Source: Chersky-840 sp050011815 (GTDB lineage Bacteria > Actinomycetota > Acidimicrobiia > Acidimicrobiales > UBA8190). Taken from it: a stretch of DNA of 64,000 bases. The notes under the pieces are model-generated. The model searched no databases and was not told the DNA's origin. It saw nothing but the letters and a program-made list of their open reading frames with translations. Within the stretch, counting starts at the first letter, position 1. Each line of letters begins with the position of its first letter. The stretch lies in the NCBI GenBank assembly GCA_050011815.1, contig JBEKIJ010000020.1:7226-71225 (forward strand), given 5' to 3'. Positions 1 to 8,686 of the stretch are shown here, piece by piece. The position numbers were made by a program, and so were the translations under genes.

Positions 1-1
1 C

Positions 2-1042
2 CGGCGCGACGTCATCGGCCTGTACTGGACCAAGACCGGGGAGTGGTATCGCGTCGACGCCTCGCTCGAAGCCGTCGACTTCATCGACGGCGTCCCGCGC
101 CGCGCCCAGGCGCTGCAACTCGTCACCGGCGGGGAGGGATCGGGGTTCGTGGCCGGAGCCGGTCGCCTGGGCCGCACCCGCCCGCTCCCGGTGGACGTGG
201 TGGTGAATTGCTGTCACGGCGGTCCCGGGGAGGACGGCACCCTCCAGGCCGCCCTCGACCTCGTGGGCGCGGCCTACACCGGGCCCGGCGTGGCGGCCGC
301 GGCGTTGGGCATGGACAAGCTGGCCTTCGCCGGCGTGGTGCAGGCGGCGGGACTGCCGGTGCTGGCCCGGGTCCTGCTGTCCAAGGACGCCGACGGAGAC
401 AGGTCGGGGGGAGACGACGGGATCGGGTTCCCGGGGCCCTACATCCTCAAGCCCCGCTTCGGGGGCTCGTCGATCGGGGTCGAGGTGGTGGCCGATTCGG
501 TCACGGCCCGAGCGCGCCTCGATGCCAACGCGCATCTGCGCCATGGTGCGGTGGTCGAGCCCTACCGCCAGGACCTCTTCGACCTGAACGTGGCCGTTCG
601 GAGTTGGCCCGAGGTGGAGCTGTCCGCCATCGAACGCCCGCTGCGCTCGAGCACCTCGAGCGAGATCCTGGGCTACGCCGACAAGTACGTGGGCGGGGAG
701 GGGATGGCCAGCGCCCCCCGTGAGCTCCCCGCGGAGCTCGACCCCGCTCTTGCCGGTGCGCTCCGTGATGCGGCGCGCACCGTGTCGGTTCTCGCCGACG
801 TGAGGGGGGTGGCGCGCATCGACTTCCTCTCCGACGGCAAAGCCCTCTTCGTGAACGAGGTCAACACCGTCCCGGGCTCGCTGGCGCGCTATCTCTGGGT
901 GGCGCCGCCGTTGCCGTTCATCGAGCTGCTCGACGGGCTCATCGACGAGGCGCTGTCTCGGCCCACGGTCCGCCACAACGCCACCGGCGCGGACGGAACC
1001 GTGTTGCGCAGTGCCGGAGGCATCGCCGGCAAGCTCGCCTGA
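2..1042 (+). CDS. ddl: D-alanine--D-alanine ligase (5' truncated by the window edge)
   Basis: ATP-grasp ligase that joins two D-alanines for the peptidoglycan stem peptide in the cytoplasm. The frame is open from the first bases, so the N-terminus lies outside the window; 346 residues are visible. Seen: the NCCHGGPGEDGTLQ segment typical of Ddl near residue 65, the ATP-grasp lysine strand YILKPRFGGSSIGVEV near 145, and the metal-binding end FVNEVNTVPGSLARYLW near 285. The family is about 310-370 residues, so only a short piece is missing. The segment after GGSS has an acidic glycine-rich loop (DGDRSGGDDGIG) that looks lineage specific. No other ligase fits as well. Confidence 0.9.
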   Translation, partial: RRDVIGLYWTKTGEWYRVDASLEAVDFIDGVPRRAQALQLVTGGEGSGFVAGAGRLGRTRPLPVDVVVNCCHGGPGEDGTLQAALDLVGAAYTGPGVAAAALGMDKLAFAGVVQAAGLPVLARVLLSKDADGDRSGGDDGIGFPGPYILKPRFGGSSIGVEVVADSVTARARLDANAHLRHGAVVEPYRQDLFDLNVAVRSWPEVELSAIERPLRSSTSSEILGYADKYVGGEGMASAPRELPAELDPALAGALRDAARTVSVLADVRGVARIDFLSDGKALFVNEVNTVPGSLARYLWVAPPLPFIELLDGLIDEALSRPTVRHNATGADGTVLRSAGGIAGKLA

Positions 1043-1103
1043 CCAGGGACCGCCCCGGCCGCCCCGCCGGCGCGTATGGCACCGTGCCCCCGAGGCCCGG
1101 GGA

Positions 1104-1109
1104 TACGCT
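1104..1109 (+). promoter_or_regulatory. -10-like hexamer TACGCT, leaderless type
   Basis: TACGCT sits 8 bases before the ATG of the PH/SHOCT protein with no Shine-Dalgarno between. It is one of a recurring set in this window. Confidence 0.45.
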
Positions 1110-1117
1110 TGCGCGGC

Positions 1118-1852
1118 ATGCCTTTTCCCCGCCGGTTGCTCACCGAAGACGAAGACGTCGTCGTCGAGATCCGGCCGCACTGGGCGTTTCTCGGCAAGCC
1201 CCTCGTGACGGCGGTGGCCGTCGTGACCTTGGCGATCGCGGTGATGGTGGCCTTCTCCAATGCCCCTCCCGCCGTCTTGTACGTCCTCCTCGTCCTGGTG
1301 GGGTGCGCGGCGCTGTGGCTGTCGGGGCGGCTCATCCGCTGGTTCGCCACCAGCCTGGTGATCACCACCACCCGCATCGTGCAGCGCTCGGGCGTCTTCG
1401 GTCGCACCGGGCTCGAGCTCCGACTCGAGCGCGTCAACCAGTTGTCGTATCACCAGTCCATCCTCGATCGGATGCTGCGGACCGGTGAGCTGCACGTCGA
1501 GATGGGGGGAGAGACCGGTGTGGTGGTCTTCGACCGCGTCCCTCGCCCCGGCGCGGTACAGAGCATCATCACCGAGCAGATCGACGCCCTACGCCACCGG
1601 TCGGTCGTGCCGGTGGCGGCGGGGCCCGTCGACGCCCTGTGGGACGAGGCCGGACCGGCCGGGCCCCGGGGCGCGAGGCTCGGGATCAGCGATGACACGC
1701 CGCCTTCGGGTATCGCCCGTAGCATCCGAGCCGCCCACGGCGACGACAGCGTGGCCGATCGCCTCATGCAACTCGACGAGCTCCGTCGCCGGGGCATCGT
1801 CACCGACGAGGAGTTCACCTCCAAGAAAGCCGAGCTGCTCGACCGACTGTGA
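1118..1852 (+). CDS. PH-domain membrane protein with C-terminal SHOCT motif
   Basis: 244-residue membrane protein. After a short basic N-terminus come two hydrophobic segments (about residues 25-45 and 48-70), then a bacterial PH (bPH2/DUF304-like) domain with ITTTRIVQRSGVFG and LERVNQLSYHQSILDRML, and a final SHOCT-type helix pair (MQLDELRRRGIVTDEEF) at 212-244. SHOCT ends are thought to mediate oligomerisation or nucleic-acid contact; no substrate can be named. An in-frame ATG 42 bases upstream exists, but the TACGCT hexamer lies between the two and favours the downstream ATG. Confidence 0.8.
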   Translation: MPFPRRLLTEDEDVVVEIRPHWAFLGKPLVTAVAVVTLAIAVMVAFSNAPPAVLYVLLVLVGCAALWLSGRLIRWFATSLVITTTRIVQRSGVFGRTGLELRLERVNQLSYHQSILDRMLRTGELHVEMGGETGVVVFDRVPRPGAVQSIITEQIDALRHRSVVPVAAGPVDALWDEAGPAGPRGARLGISDDTPPSGIARSIRAAHGDDSVADRLMQLDELRRRGIVTDEEFTSKKAELLDRL

Positions 1853-1874
1853 TCGAGGGCGCCTGCGTGGGCGG

Positions 1875-1891
1875 TGACCGGCGTTCGGTCA
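1875..1891. terminator. Short hairpin between convergent genes
   Basis: TGACCG and CGGTCA form a 6-bp stem with a 5-base loop between the convergent ends of the PH protein and galK. No T-tract, so it is only a weak terminator candidate. Confidence 0.3.
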
Positions 1892-1893
1892 GA

Positions 1894-2967
1894 TCACGAG
1901 GCGTCGATGAGGTGCGCGCCCCGGGCGGCGCGGACCCGCCATGCCGGGGTGGTGAAGCCGTCGATGTCGATGGCGCCGGGGGCGGCCAGCGCCACCACGC
2001 ATCCGCCGAATCCGGCCCCGGTCAGCCGGGCCCCGTAGACGCCGGGTCGTCCGACGAGGGTCTCCACCAAGGCGTCGAGCCCGGGGGTCGACACCTCGAA
2101 GTCCTGTGCCAGGCTGGTATGGCTGGCGGTCATGAGCCGCCCTGCTTCGGGCAGATCGCCGGCGACCAGGGCAGCCGCGAACAGACGCACCCGGTCGCAT
2201 TCGCTCACCACGTGGCGGGCCCGGCGACGCAACAGGGCGTCGGGGATCGCCCCCGCGACGTGTTGGTCGAGGTGTCCGAGGGGCCCGAGCCGATGGGCCG
2301 CCGCCTCGCACTCCGCCCGGCGCTGGGCGTAGGCGGAGCCGTGGAGCGATCGCGTCTCGCCCGAATGCACCACCACGATCTCGGCGTCCTCGGGCACGAC
2401 GACCGGCTCCATCGACAGGTCGGTGAAGTCGATCAGCAGGGCGTACCCCTCCTGCGCGGCGCTGACCACCAGTTGGTCCATGATCCCCGTCGGCACCCCG
2501 GTGGCGGCCTGCTCGGCATGCTGGCAGGCGCGGGCCAGGGTCACGGGCTCGGCCTCGCACCCCAGCACCAGGGCGAGGGCCACCTCGAGCGCCGCGCTCG
2601 AGGACAGCCCCGCCCCGACGGGGAGGGTGGTCACCACCGTGCCGTGCCCGCCCGAGGGGGGACGGACGACCGACGCCACCGCAGCCACGTACCGGGCCCA
2701 GGGCGGCTCGAGGGCTCCGAGCAGACGGGGGTCCAAGGAGAGGTGCACGTCGACGTCGGCGGGATGCGGGTCATGCGAGGACGTCAGCACGATGCGGGTG
2801 CCCCCGTCGGCGGTGAAGGTCACGGTGGTGCCGAGGTCGACGGCCATGGGCAGGGCGACACCCTGGTTGTAGTCGGTGTGGTCGCCGATGAGGTTGACCC
2901 GCCCCGGACTGTGGGCGCCTACGGGGGCGCCGTGCCCTGGTGGGGTGGGTCCGGTCATCGCCGGCAC
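1894..2967 (-). CDS. galK: Galactokinase
   Basis: GHMP-family kinase that phosphorylates galactose at C1 with ATP (Leloir pathway). Seen: the galactokinase signature GRVNLIGDHTDYNQG near residue 22, where most relatives have GEHTDYN; the phosphate loop PVGAGLSSSAALEVA near 120; and the third GHMP motif LTGAGFGGCVVAL near 320. At 357 residues it is slightly shorter than the roughly 380 usual. The listed start is GTG (VPAMTG); an ATG three codons on is equally good. No galT or galE is adjacent, so the other Leloir genes must lie elsewhere. It is divergent from the alpha/beta hydrolase. Confidence 0.92.
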   Translation of the reverse strand: MPAMTGPTPPGHGAPVGAHSPGRVNLIGDHTDYNQGVALPMAVDLGTTVTFTADGGTRIVLTSSHDPHPADVDVHLSLDPRLLGALEPPWARYVAAVASVVRPPSGGHGTVVTTLPVGAGLSSSAALEVALALVLGCEAEPVTLARACQHAEQAATGVPTGIMDQLVVSAAQEGYALLIDFTDLSMEPVVVPEDAEIVVVHSGETRSLHGSAYAQRRAECEAAAHRLGPLGHLDQHVAGAIPDALLRRRARHVVSECDRVRLFAAALVAGDLPEAGRLMTASHTSLAQDFEVSTPGLDALVETLVGRPGVYGARLTGAGFGGCVVALAAPGAIDIDGFTTPAWRVRAARGAHLIDAS

Positions 2968-3020
2968 AGCATGGCACGACCGGTTTGACCCCCACCGGCC
3001 CCTGCGACCAGCATCCGGGC

Positions 3021-3932
3021 ATGGAGCACGCCAAGGTAGCGACGGGCGTCGAGCTGTGTCACGAGCTGCTCGGCGAGCCCGGGGACCCCGTCGTCGTCCT
3101 CATCGCCGGCCTCGGTCGCCAGCTCATCGGGTGGGACGATGCGTTCTGCGAGCTGTTGGGGGCAGCGGGCTTCAGGGTGTTGCGCTTCGACAATCGCGAC
3201 GCCGGGTCGTCGACGCAGATCGAGGGGGGACCGCCCTTCGATCTCGCCGCGGCACGACGGGGCGGAGCCGCGGCGGTGGCCTACACGCTCGACGACATGG
3301 CCGACGACACCGTGGCGCTCCTCGACGCGCTGGACATCGACGCCGCGCACATGGTCGGCACCTCCCTGGGGGGCATGATCGCCCAGGCCGTTGCCATCAG
3401 GCACCCCGCTCGGGTGCAGAGCCTGTGCTCGATCATGTCGACGACGGGTGCCGACGACGTCGGTCGGCCCAAGCCCGAGGCCATGGCGGTCGTCATGGAC
3501 CGCCCGCCGGCGCAGCGTGACGCCTACGTCGCCTTCGAGCTCGCCAACTGTCGGATCATCGGGTCGCGTGGGGCTCTCGTCGACGAGGACTGGCGGCGGG
3601 GCCGTTTCGAGCGGTTCTTCGACCGCGGCATCCACCCCGCGGGGACCGCCCGCCAGATCATGGCCATGGTGGCGTCGGGCAGCCGCAGTGCCGCCCTGGC
3701 GGGGGTGCGGGTACCGACCGTCGTCATCCACGGCGACATCGACACGCTGGTTCCCCTGGACGGGGGCGAGGCCACGGCCCGGGCCATCCCCGGAGCCCAG
3801 CTGGTCGTGATCCCGGACATGGGCCACGAGATCCCCCCGGCCGCCCAGCCCGAGGTGGTGGCCGCCATCGTCGCCAACGCCCGGCGAGCCACCGCCGGCC
3901 AGCCCAGCTCGGCCCTAGGGAGGACCCGGTGA
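3021..3932 (+). CDS. Alpha/beta-fold hydrolase
   Basis: 303-residue cytoplasmic hydrolase of the epoxide-hydrolase/3-oxoadipate-lactonase type. Seen: strand and oxyanion region VVVLIAGLGRQLIGWDD, nucleophile elbow GTSLGGMIAQ (Ser), acid VIHGDIDTLVPL (Asp) and catalytic His in DMGHEIPP. The substrate cannot be read. The ATG (MEHAKV) is preferred over an upstream GTG or ATG that would overlap galK. Its stop overlaps the GTG of the racemase gene by four bases, so the two are translationally coupled and probably act on the same acyl compound or its ester. Confidence 0.85.
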   Translation: MEHAKVATGVELCHELLGEPGDPVVVLIAGLGRQLIGWDDAFCELLGAAGFRVLRFDNRDAGSSTQIEGGPPFDLAAARRGGAAAVAYTLDDMADDTVALLDALDIDAAHMVGTSLGGMIAQAVAIRHPARVQSLCSIMSTTGADDVGRPKPEAMAVVMDRPPAQRDAYVAFELANCRIIGSRGALVDEDWRRGRFERFFDRGIHPAGTARQIMAMVASGSRSAALAGVRVPTVVIHGDIDTLVPLDGGEATARAIPGAQLVVIPDMGHEIPPAAQPEVVAAIVANARRATAGQPSSALGRTR

Positions 3933-5074
3933 CCGGGCCCCTGGAGGGCATCAGGGTGGTCGAGCTGGCCGGGATCGGGCCGGGTCCCTACACCTGCATG
4001 CTCCTGGCCGACGCCGGAGCCGACGTGATCCGCGTGGACCGGGCCACGGGGAACCCACCCCCGCCGTCGGCCGGCCCGCACTGGGACCTGCTCAACCGGA
4101 GCCGCCCCTCGGTCGCCGTCGACCTCAAGCACCCCGAGGGGGTGGCGCTGGTCCTCGACCTGGTCGAGGAGGCCGACGGCTTGGTCGAGGGATGGCGCCC
4201 GGGCGTGGCCGAACGCCTCGGCATCGGGCCCGAGCCCTGCCTGGAACGCAACCCCCGGCTCGTCTACGGGCGCATGACGGGATGGGGACAAGACGGGCCC
4301 CTGGCCTCGGCGGCCGGGCACGACATCAACTACATCGCGCTGGCCGGTGCCCTGTGGCCCATCGGCAGGGTCGGGGAACGGCCCGTGCCGCCGCTCAACC
4401 TGGTGGGCGATTTCGGGGGTGGTGGGATGGTGCTCGCCTTCGGGATGTGCGCGGCGATGCTCGAGGCGCAACGTTCGGGACGGGGTCAGGTCGTCGACGC
4501 GGCCATGATCGACGGGGCGGCCTCGCTCATGACCATGACCTTCGCGTTCCGCCAACTGGGGCTGTGGGGCGAAGGTCGAGGTGTGAACATCCTCGATACC
4601 GGCGCGCCGTTCTACGAGGTGTACGACACGAGCGACGGCAAATGGTTCTGCGTGGGCGCCATCGAACCGCAGTTCTACGCCGAGTTGCTGAAGGTCCTCG
4701 GCCTCGAGGGCGAGGACCTTCCGGCCCAGAACGACCGGGAGCACTGGCCCGCCACCAAGGAGCGCTTCGCGGCGATCTTCCGCACCCGGACGCGCGACGA
4801 GTGGGCCGACGCCTTTGCCGGGACCGACGGCTGCGGCGCCCCCGTGCTGTCGCCGTGGGAGGCCCACACCCACCCCCACAACGTCCGCCGCGCCACCTTC
4901 GTCGAGGTGGAAGGGGTGGTCCAGCCCGGTCCCGTGCCCCGGTTCAGCCGGACCCCGGCGGCCGTGCACAAGCCGCCTTCGGTCGCGGGAGGTGACGCCC
5001 TCGAGGCCCTCACCTCGTGGGGGATCGCCGCCGGCCGGGTCGCGGCGTTACGCGAGAGCGGCGCCGTCGACTGA
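3929..5074 (+). CDS. Alpha-methylacyl-CoA racemase (CoA-transferase family III fold)
   Basis: Interconverts (2R)- and (2S)-2-methylacyl-CoA, needed before beta-oxidation of branched chains and sterol side chains. 381 residues, the usual length. Fold signature RVVELAGIGPGPYTCMLLAD at the N-terminus. The catalytic residues known from the mycobacterial racemase MCR (His126, Asp156, Glu241) have matches: His131 in AGHDINYIALAG, Asp161 in NLVGDFGGGG, and the Glu of IEPQFY. This favours racemase over formyl- or succinyl-CoA transferase, which use the Asp as a nucleophile in another context. GTG start, coupled to the upstream hydrolase. Confidence 0.88.
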   Translation: MTGPLEGIRVVELAGIGPGPYTCMLLADAGADVIRVDRATGNPPPPSAGPHWDLLNRSRPSVAVDLKHPEGVALVLDLVEEADGLVEGWRPGVAERLGIGPEPCLERNPRLVYGRMTGWGQDGPLASAAGHDINYIALAGALWPIGRVGERPVPPLNLVGDFGGGGMVLAFGMCAAMLEAQRSGRGQVVDAAMIDGAASLMTMTFAFRQLGLWGEGRGVNILDTGAPFYEVYDTSDGKWFCVGAIEPQFYAELLKVLGLEGEDLPAQNDREHWPATKERFAAIFRTRTRDEWADAFAGTDGCGAPVLSPWEAHTHPHNVRRATFVEVEGVVQPGPVPRFSRTPAAVHKPPSVAGGDALEALTSWGIAAGRVAALRESGAVD

Positions 5075-5080
5075 GGTCGG

Positions 5081-5317
5081 TCAGAGGTTGACGACGGGGC
5101 AGGTCACGGTGCGGGTGATGCCCTCGATGAGCTGGATGTGGCTCACCACCATCCGCCCGAGATCGTCCACCGAGGCGGCCTCGGTGCGCACGATCACGTC
5201 ATAGGGACCGGTGACATCCTCGGCCGAGACCACTCCGTCGATGCCACGGACCTGCTGCGCAACATGGGCCGCCTTGCCGACCTCGGTCTGGATCAGCACG
5301 TATGCGGTTACCGCCAT
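5081..5317 (-). CDS. Stand-alone Lrp/AsnC-type effector-binding (RAM) domain protein
   Basis: 78 residues covering only the RAM domain (alpha-beta sandwich) of Lrp/AsnC regulators, with no helix-turn-helix. Seen: AYVLIQTEVGKAAHVAQQV and GPYDVIVRTEAASVDDL, the pattern that forms dimers and decamers and binds amino acids at the dimer interface. Such short versions are thought to bind small molecules or modulate full-length regulators (known for the family; not shown here). Convergent with the racemase gene only six bases away. Confidence 0.85.
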   Translation of the reverse strand: MAVTAYVLIQTEVGKAAHVAQQVRGIDGVVSAEDVTGPYDVIVRTEAASVDDLGRMVVSHIQLIEGITRTVTCPVVNL

Positions 5318-5400
5318 CGTCGTCCCTCCCTCGAGCCGACCCGCGGGGGTGCCGGGTCTCTCGTCATGGTAGTGGTGACCGGACCGCCGCTACCTGGTCG

Positions 5401-5406
5401 TAGTGT
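5401..5406 (+). promoter_or_regulatory. -10-like hexamer TAGTGT, leaderless type
   Basis: TAGTGT ends 6 bases before the GTG of the MFS gene, the spacing expected when transcription starts on the start codon. Confidence 0.45.
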
Positions 5407-5412
5407 GGCCCC

Positions 5413-6741
5413 GTGGTAGGTCGAGGGCGTGAGGCGTCGACCCGCATCGCGCGCCAGGTGCGCGATGCCTTCGCAGCCCTCCTCGACCAGAAGACCCCGT
5501 TCGGCCGGCTGGCCCTGACCCACGTGGTGCTCACCGCCGGGGACGCCCTGCTCACCGTGTCGCTGGCGGGGTCGATCTTCTTCAAGGTGTCGACGGGTGA
5601 GGCCCGGAGCAAGGTGATCCTCTACCTGTTGCTCACCATGGCGCCTTTCGCGGTGGTGGCGCCGCTGCTGGGGCCCATCATCGACCGCAGTCGCGGCGCG
5701 CGGCGGGCCACGGTGGTGGTCTCGACCGTCTGCCGTGCCGGGGTGAGCCTGGTCCTGGCGAACGACCTGCAGGGCCCGTTGCTGTACCCCCTCGCCTTCA
5801 TCATGCTCGTGCTGTCCAAGGTGTACCTCGTCACCAAGGGCTCGCTCGTGCCCCTGGTCGTCGCGGCCTCGGAGCATCCCGGCGGCGACGAGCTGGCCAC
5901 GGCCAACGCCCGTCTGGGCCTGCTGTCGTCGCTCACCAGCCTGGTGGCGTCGATCCCGGCGATCGGTGTGTACGAGTTGCTCGGTGGGTCCTGGGTCTTG
6001 CGTCTGGACATGGTGGTGTTCGTCGTCGGCACCGTCGTCGCCCTGCGCCTGCCCGTGGGCCGACCACGGGGCCGGGTCCGGCACGAGGGGCTGGCGCCCG
6101 ACCACACCCCCGTGGTGGCCGACGCCGCCGACACCTGGGACGAGGAGACCCCGATCGGGGCCCTCGGCCCGCGCGCCAACACCCATCCCGAGGTCCTCCT
6201 GGCCTTGTCCGCCATGTCGATCCTGCGGGGGCTGGTGGGGTTCTTGACGTTTCTGCTCGCCTTCTCGCTGCACAAGAACGGCAACGCCCCCGGGTGGTAC
6301 GGGTTCATGTTGGTGTCCTCGGTGGCGGGCGCTCTTCTCGGCGTGGTGATCGTCCCCCGGGTGCGCAAGGTCTTGAGCGAGCCCGCCATGTTGGCGGTGT
6401 CGATCTGGGCCATCGCCCTGGCCGCGGTCCTCGTGGCCGCGGTGGGCGGCATCGCCATCCAGGCCTTCTTGGCCTTCGTCGTCGGGATCGCCAGTGCGGC
6501 CAGCAAGCCGGCCTTCGACGCCCTGGTGCAGCGCTATGTCCCGACGGCCGCGCAAGGCCGGGCCTTCGCGCGCTTCGAGACGAGGTTGCAGTTGGTGTGG
6601 GTGCTCGGTGCCTTCTTGCCCGTGGTGGTCAGCTTGCCGCTCATCTCCGGCGACGTCGTGATCGCGGCGGTCGCCGCGGTGACGGGGCTGTCCTACCTCA
6701 CGAGCCGACGAGCCCTGCGCCACCGTTGGGTGGCACCCTGA
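5413..6741 (+). CDS. Major facilitator superfamily transporter
   Basis: 442-residue polytopic membrane protein with about 12 hydrophobic segments in two halves. The cytoplasmic loop after the second helix of the first half carries PLLGPIIDRSRGARR, the MFS motif-A region (normally GxLaDrxGrrr). A central hydrophilic linker (about residues 215-260, with GRPRGRVRHEG and DTWDEETPIG) separates the halves. The type resembles MFS carriers of unknown substrate in actinobacteria; drug or metabolite efflux is possible. GTG start fixed by the -10 hexamer. Confidence 0.8.
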   Translation: MVGRGREASTRIARQVRDAFAALLDQKTPFGRLALTHVVLTAGDALLTVSLAGSIFFKVSTGEARSKVILYLLLTMAPFAVVAPLLGPIIDRSRGARRATVVVSTVCRAGVSLVLANDLQGPLLYPLAFIMLVLSKVYLVTKGSLVPLVVAASEHPGGDELATANARLGLLSSLTSLVASIPAIGVYELLGGSWVLRLDMVVFVVGTVVALRLPVGRPRGRVRHEGLAPDHTPVVADAADTWDEETPIGALGPRANTHPEVLLALSAMSILRGLVGFLTFLLAFSLHKNGNAPGWYGFMLVSSVAGALLGVVIVPRVRKVLSEPAMLAVSIWAIALAAVLVAAVGGIAIQAFLAFVVGIASAASKPAFDALVQRYVPTAAQGRAFARFETRLQLVWVLGAFLPVVVSLPLISGDVVIAAVAAVTGLSYLTSRRALRHRWVAP

Positions 6742-6760
6742 CGATTAGGACGGCGGGCGA

Positions 6761-8551
6761 TCAGGACAGCCGGTGCTCCAGGGCGTCGAGCTGCTCGCCG
6801 AGCTCCACCGGGAGCCGTTCTCCGAAGCGGGCGTAGAACTCCCCGATGAGGGGGACCTCGCGACGCCACTCGTCGGCGTCCACCCGGAGCAGCTCTGCCA
6901 TGTCCTGTTCGGGCACGCCGAGCCCGTCACCGTCGAGGGCACCGGGGGCGGGGACGTTGCCGATGGGAGTGGCCGTCGCCTCGGCCCTTCCCGCCGTTCG
7001 TTGCACGATCCAGGCGAGCACGCGCGAGTTCTCCCCGAAGCCCGGCCACAGGAAATGCCCCTCGGCGTCCTTGCGGAACCAGTTCACGTAGTAGACGCGG
7101 GGAAGGTTGGCGGCGTCGGTGGACTTGCCGATGCGGAGCCAATGGGCGAAGTAGTCGGCCATGTTGTACCCGCAGAACGGCAGCATGGCGAAGGGGTCGC
7201 GCCGCAGGTTGCCGACCGCTCCGGCCGCCGCCGCGGTCGTCTCCGACGACAGGATCGATCCGAGGAACACCCCGTGGGCCCAGTCGAAGGACTCGGTCAC
7301 CAGGGGGACCACCGAGCCGCGCCGGCCCCCGAAGAGGATGGCGGAGATGGGCACGCCCCGAGGGTCCTCCCACTCCGGGGCGCAGGCCGGATTCTGTTGG
7401 GCCGGCACCGTGAAGCGGGCGTTGGGATGGGCGGCGGGCGTCTCGGAGTCCGGTGTCCAGTCGTTGCCCCGCCAGTCGGTGAGATGGGCGGGGGGTGTGT
7501 CGGTCATGCCCTCCCACCACACGTCGCCGTCGTCGGTGAGGGCGGTGTTGGTGAAGATGCCGTTGCTGTGCATCATCTCCATGGCGTTGGGGTTGGTCTT
7601 CATGCCCGTGCCCGGTGCCACCCCGAAGAACCCAGCTTCGGGGTTGATGGCGTAGAGGCGGCCGTCGTCGCCGAATTTCATCCAGCAGATGTCGTCCCCG
7701 ATGGTCTCCACCTTCCAGCCCGGGATGGTGGGGACGAGCATGGCCAGGTTGGTCTTGCCGCACGCCGAAGGGAAGGCGCCGGTCACGTAGCGGACGTCGC
7801 CCTCGGGCGAGGTGAGCTTGAGGATGAGCATGTGCTCGGCGAGCCAGTGGTCGTCACGCGCCATCGCCGATGCGATGCGCAGGGCGAAGCATTTCTTCCC
7901 GAGGAGGGCGTTGCCGCCGTAGCCCGATCCGTAGGACCAGATCTCGCGTGTCTCGGGGAAGTGCACGATGTACTTGCGCTCGGCATCGCACGGCCACGGC
8001 ACGTCGGCCTGGCCGGGCTCCAGGGGATGCCCGACCGAATGCATACAGGGCACGAACTCTCCGTCGGCCCCGAGCACCTCGAGCGCCGGTGTCCCCATGC
8101 GGGTCATGATCCGCATGGACACCACCACATAGGGGGAGTCGGTGATCTCGACACCGATGTGGGCGATCGGTGAGCCCAGAGGTCCCATCGAGAAGGGCAC
8201 GACGTACATCGTGCGCCCCCGCATGGAGCCCTTGAAGAGGTCGGTGAGGGTGGCCCGCATCTCGTCGGGGTCGCGCCAGTTGTTGGTGGGACCGGCGTCG
8301 TCTTCGTTCTTGGAGCAGATGAACGTGCGGTCCTCGACGCGGGCCACGTCTCCGGGATCGGAGCGGGCCCAGTAGCTGTTGGGCCGCTTGGACTGCGAGA
8401 GCCGGGTGAAGGTGCCGTTGTCGACGAGCAGCTGGCACAGCCGCTCGTACTCGGCGTCGCTCCCGTCACACCACTCGACCTGGTCGGCCCCGGTGAGGGT
8501 GGCCGCTTCCTCGACCCAGGCGAGGAGCTTTCGGTTGGCGGTGGGCGGCAT
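6761..8551 (-). CDS. pckG: Phosphoenolpyruvate carboxykinase (GTP)
   Basis: Cytoplasmic enzyme converting oxaloacetate and GTP to phosphoenolpyruvate, GDP and CO2 (gluconeogenesis, anaplerotic balance). 596 residues, as expected. Seen: N-terminal RPNSYWARSDPGDVARVED, the P-loop with the GTP-class cysteine GAFPSACGKTNLAML near residue 260, the metal-site region IGDDICWMKFG, and the guanine-binding segment FGENSRVLAWIV near 510. The frame stays open 115 codons upstream but without PEPCK homology, so ATG at MPPTANRK is chosen. Divergent from thiL. Confidence 0.95.
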   Translation of the reverse strand: MPPTANRKLLAWVEEAATLTGADQVEWCDGSDAEYERLCQLLVDNGTFTRLSQSKRPNSYWARSDPGDVARVEDRTFICSKNEDDAGPTNNWRDPDEMRATLTDLFKGSMRGRTMYVVPFSMGPLGSPIAHIGVEITDSPYVVVSMRIMTRMGTPALEVLGADGEFVPCMHSVGHPLEPGQADVPWPCDAERKYIVHFPETREIWSYGSGYGGNALLGKKCFALRIASAMARDDHWLAEHMLILKLTSPEGDVRYVTGAFPSACGKTNLAMLVPTIPGWKVETIGDDICWMKFGDDGRLYAINPEAGFFGVAPGTGMKTNPNAMEMMHSNGIFTNTALTDDGDVWWEGMTDTPPAHLTDWRGNDWTPDSETPAAHPNARFTVPAQQNPACAPEWEDPRGVPISAILFGGRRGSVVPLVTESFDWAHGVFLGSILSSETTAAAAGAVGNLRRDPFAMLPFCGYNMADYFAHWLRIGKSTDAANLPRVYYVNWFRKDAEGHFLWPGFGENSRVLAWIVQRTAGRAEATATPIGNVPAPGALDGDGLGVPEQDMAELLRVDADEWRREVPLIGEFYARFGERLPVELGEQLDALEHRLS

Positions 8552-8668
8552 GGTCGGGAGGTGTCCTCTCTGCCTCGGCGGGCGGGCGTTGGTCTGGGTC
8601 GTCGCGTCTCGGGCCCAAGAGGCCTCGGGGCGCGGCGGACAGAAACCCCGCGGTTGTTCGAGCACCTC

Positions 8669-8683
8669 CAATGCTAGGCATTG
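8669..8683. promoter_or_regulatory. 15-bp inverted repeat in the pckG-thiL divergent region
   Basis: CAATGC-TAG-GCATTG, perfect 6-bp arms around a 3-base centre, just before the thiL ATG. Its centre holds TAGGCA, a weak -10 six bases upstream of that ATG. It could be an operator for thiL, or for both genes. Confidence 0.4.
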
Positions 8684-8686
8684 GCG

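Noticed and set aside
1849..2988. 379-codon plus-strand frame
   Set aside because: Antisense of galK.
5308..6723. 471-codon minus-strand frame
   Set aside because: Antisense of the MFS gene; His/Gln/Arg-rich with no hydrophobic segments or domain.
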